Below, one piece after another: positions 5,600 to 5,636 of a DNA stretch of 5,636 nt. The translations under genes were made by a program, and so were the position numbers. The stretch is taken from assembly GCA_964389685.1 (NCBI GenBank), contig CAYMFM010000135.1, positions 1 to 5,636 of the forward strand, read 5' to 3'. The notes beneath the pieces were generated by a model. That model saw nothing but the letters and a program-made list of their open reading frames with translations. It searched no databases and had not been told where the DNA came from. Position 1 is the stretch's first letter; each line of letters begins with the position of its first letter. Source of the stretch: G020353115 sp964389685. Lineage in GTDB: Bacteria > Bacteroidota > Bacteroidia > Bacteroidales > VadinHA17.

Positions 5600-5636
5600 A
5601 AAAAAAAACCGCGGGAGAAATTCCCGCGGCTGTTTT
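5600..5636 (-). terminator. Strong hairpin terminator for a minus-strand gene beyond the right edge
   Basis: CCGCGGGA (5609-5616) pairs with TCCCGCGG (5622-5629) around a 5-nt loop. On the minus strand it is followed by nine T residues. On the plus strand it is followed by CTGTTTT at the window edge, so it might act in both directions. It implies a minus-strand gene to the right and that trpB2 has its own promoter within 5433-5599, although I find no perfect TAnnTTTG box there. Confidence 0.85.

Overview
The window looks like a chromosomal segment of a Bacteroidota bacterium. Three perfect TAnnTTTG (-7) boxes are visible, two of them exactly 11 nt upstream of tRNA 5' ends. The protein genes lack clear Shine-Dalgarno sequences and have A/T-rich leaders, and the tRNA genes do not encode CCA. 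The MutS protein also reads like a Bacteroidota MutS. This lineage call is an inference; the window contains no 16S or other marker gene.

Layout, left to right. Positions 3-227 (+) hold the C-terminal end of a NifU/IscU-type Fe-S scaffold protein, followed by a weak hairpin. From about 320 to 1011 there is a minus-strand tRNA region: tRNA-Leu(UAA) with its own promoter and terminator, then an intact tRNA-Gly(GCC) with a strong terminator. Upstream of the intact tRNA-Gly lies a broken second copy, consisting only of nucleotides 1-32 of the same tRNA. This copy is split between G18 and G19 by a 99-bp element made of two long hairpins. The best promoter in the area sits in front of the broken copy, not the intact one. 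Positions 1163-3805 (-) encode the DNA mismatch repair ATPase MutS, and 4056-5432 (-) encode a TrpB2-type tryptophan synthase beta chain. Between these two genes are a clear terminator and a 104-bp segment bounded by perfect 15-bp inverted repeats. The right edge contains a candidate 44-codon ORF overlapping trpB2 by ATGA, and a strong terminator for a minus-strand gene outside the window.

The genes do not form one pathway: Fe-S assembly, tRNAs, mismatch repair and tryptophan synthesis are separate units, each bounded by terminators. The most interesting part is the tRNA-Gly region, where a REPIN-like palindromic element has split a duplicated tRNA 5' half and lies between the apparent promoter and the functional tRNA. 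The second is the unexplained inverted-repeat element upstream of mutS. I see no phage, CRISPR, transposase gene or defence system.
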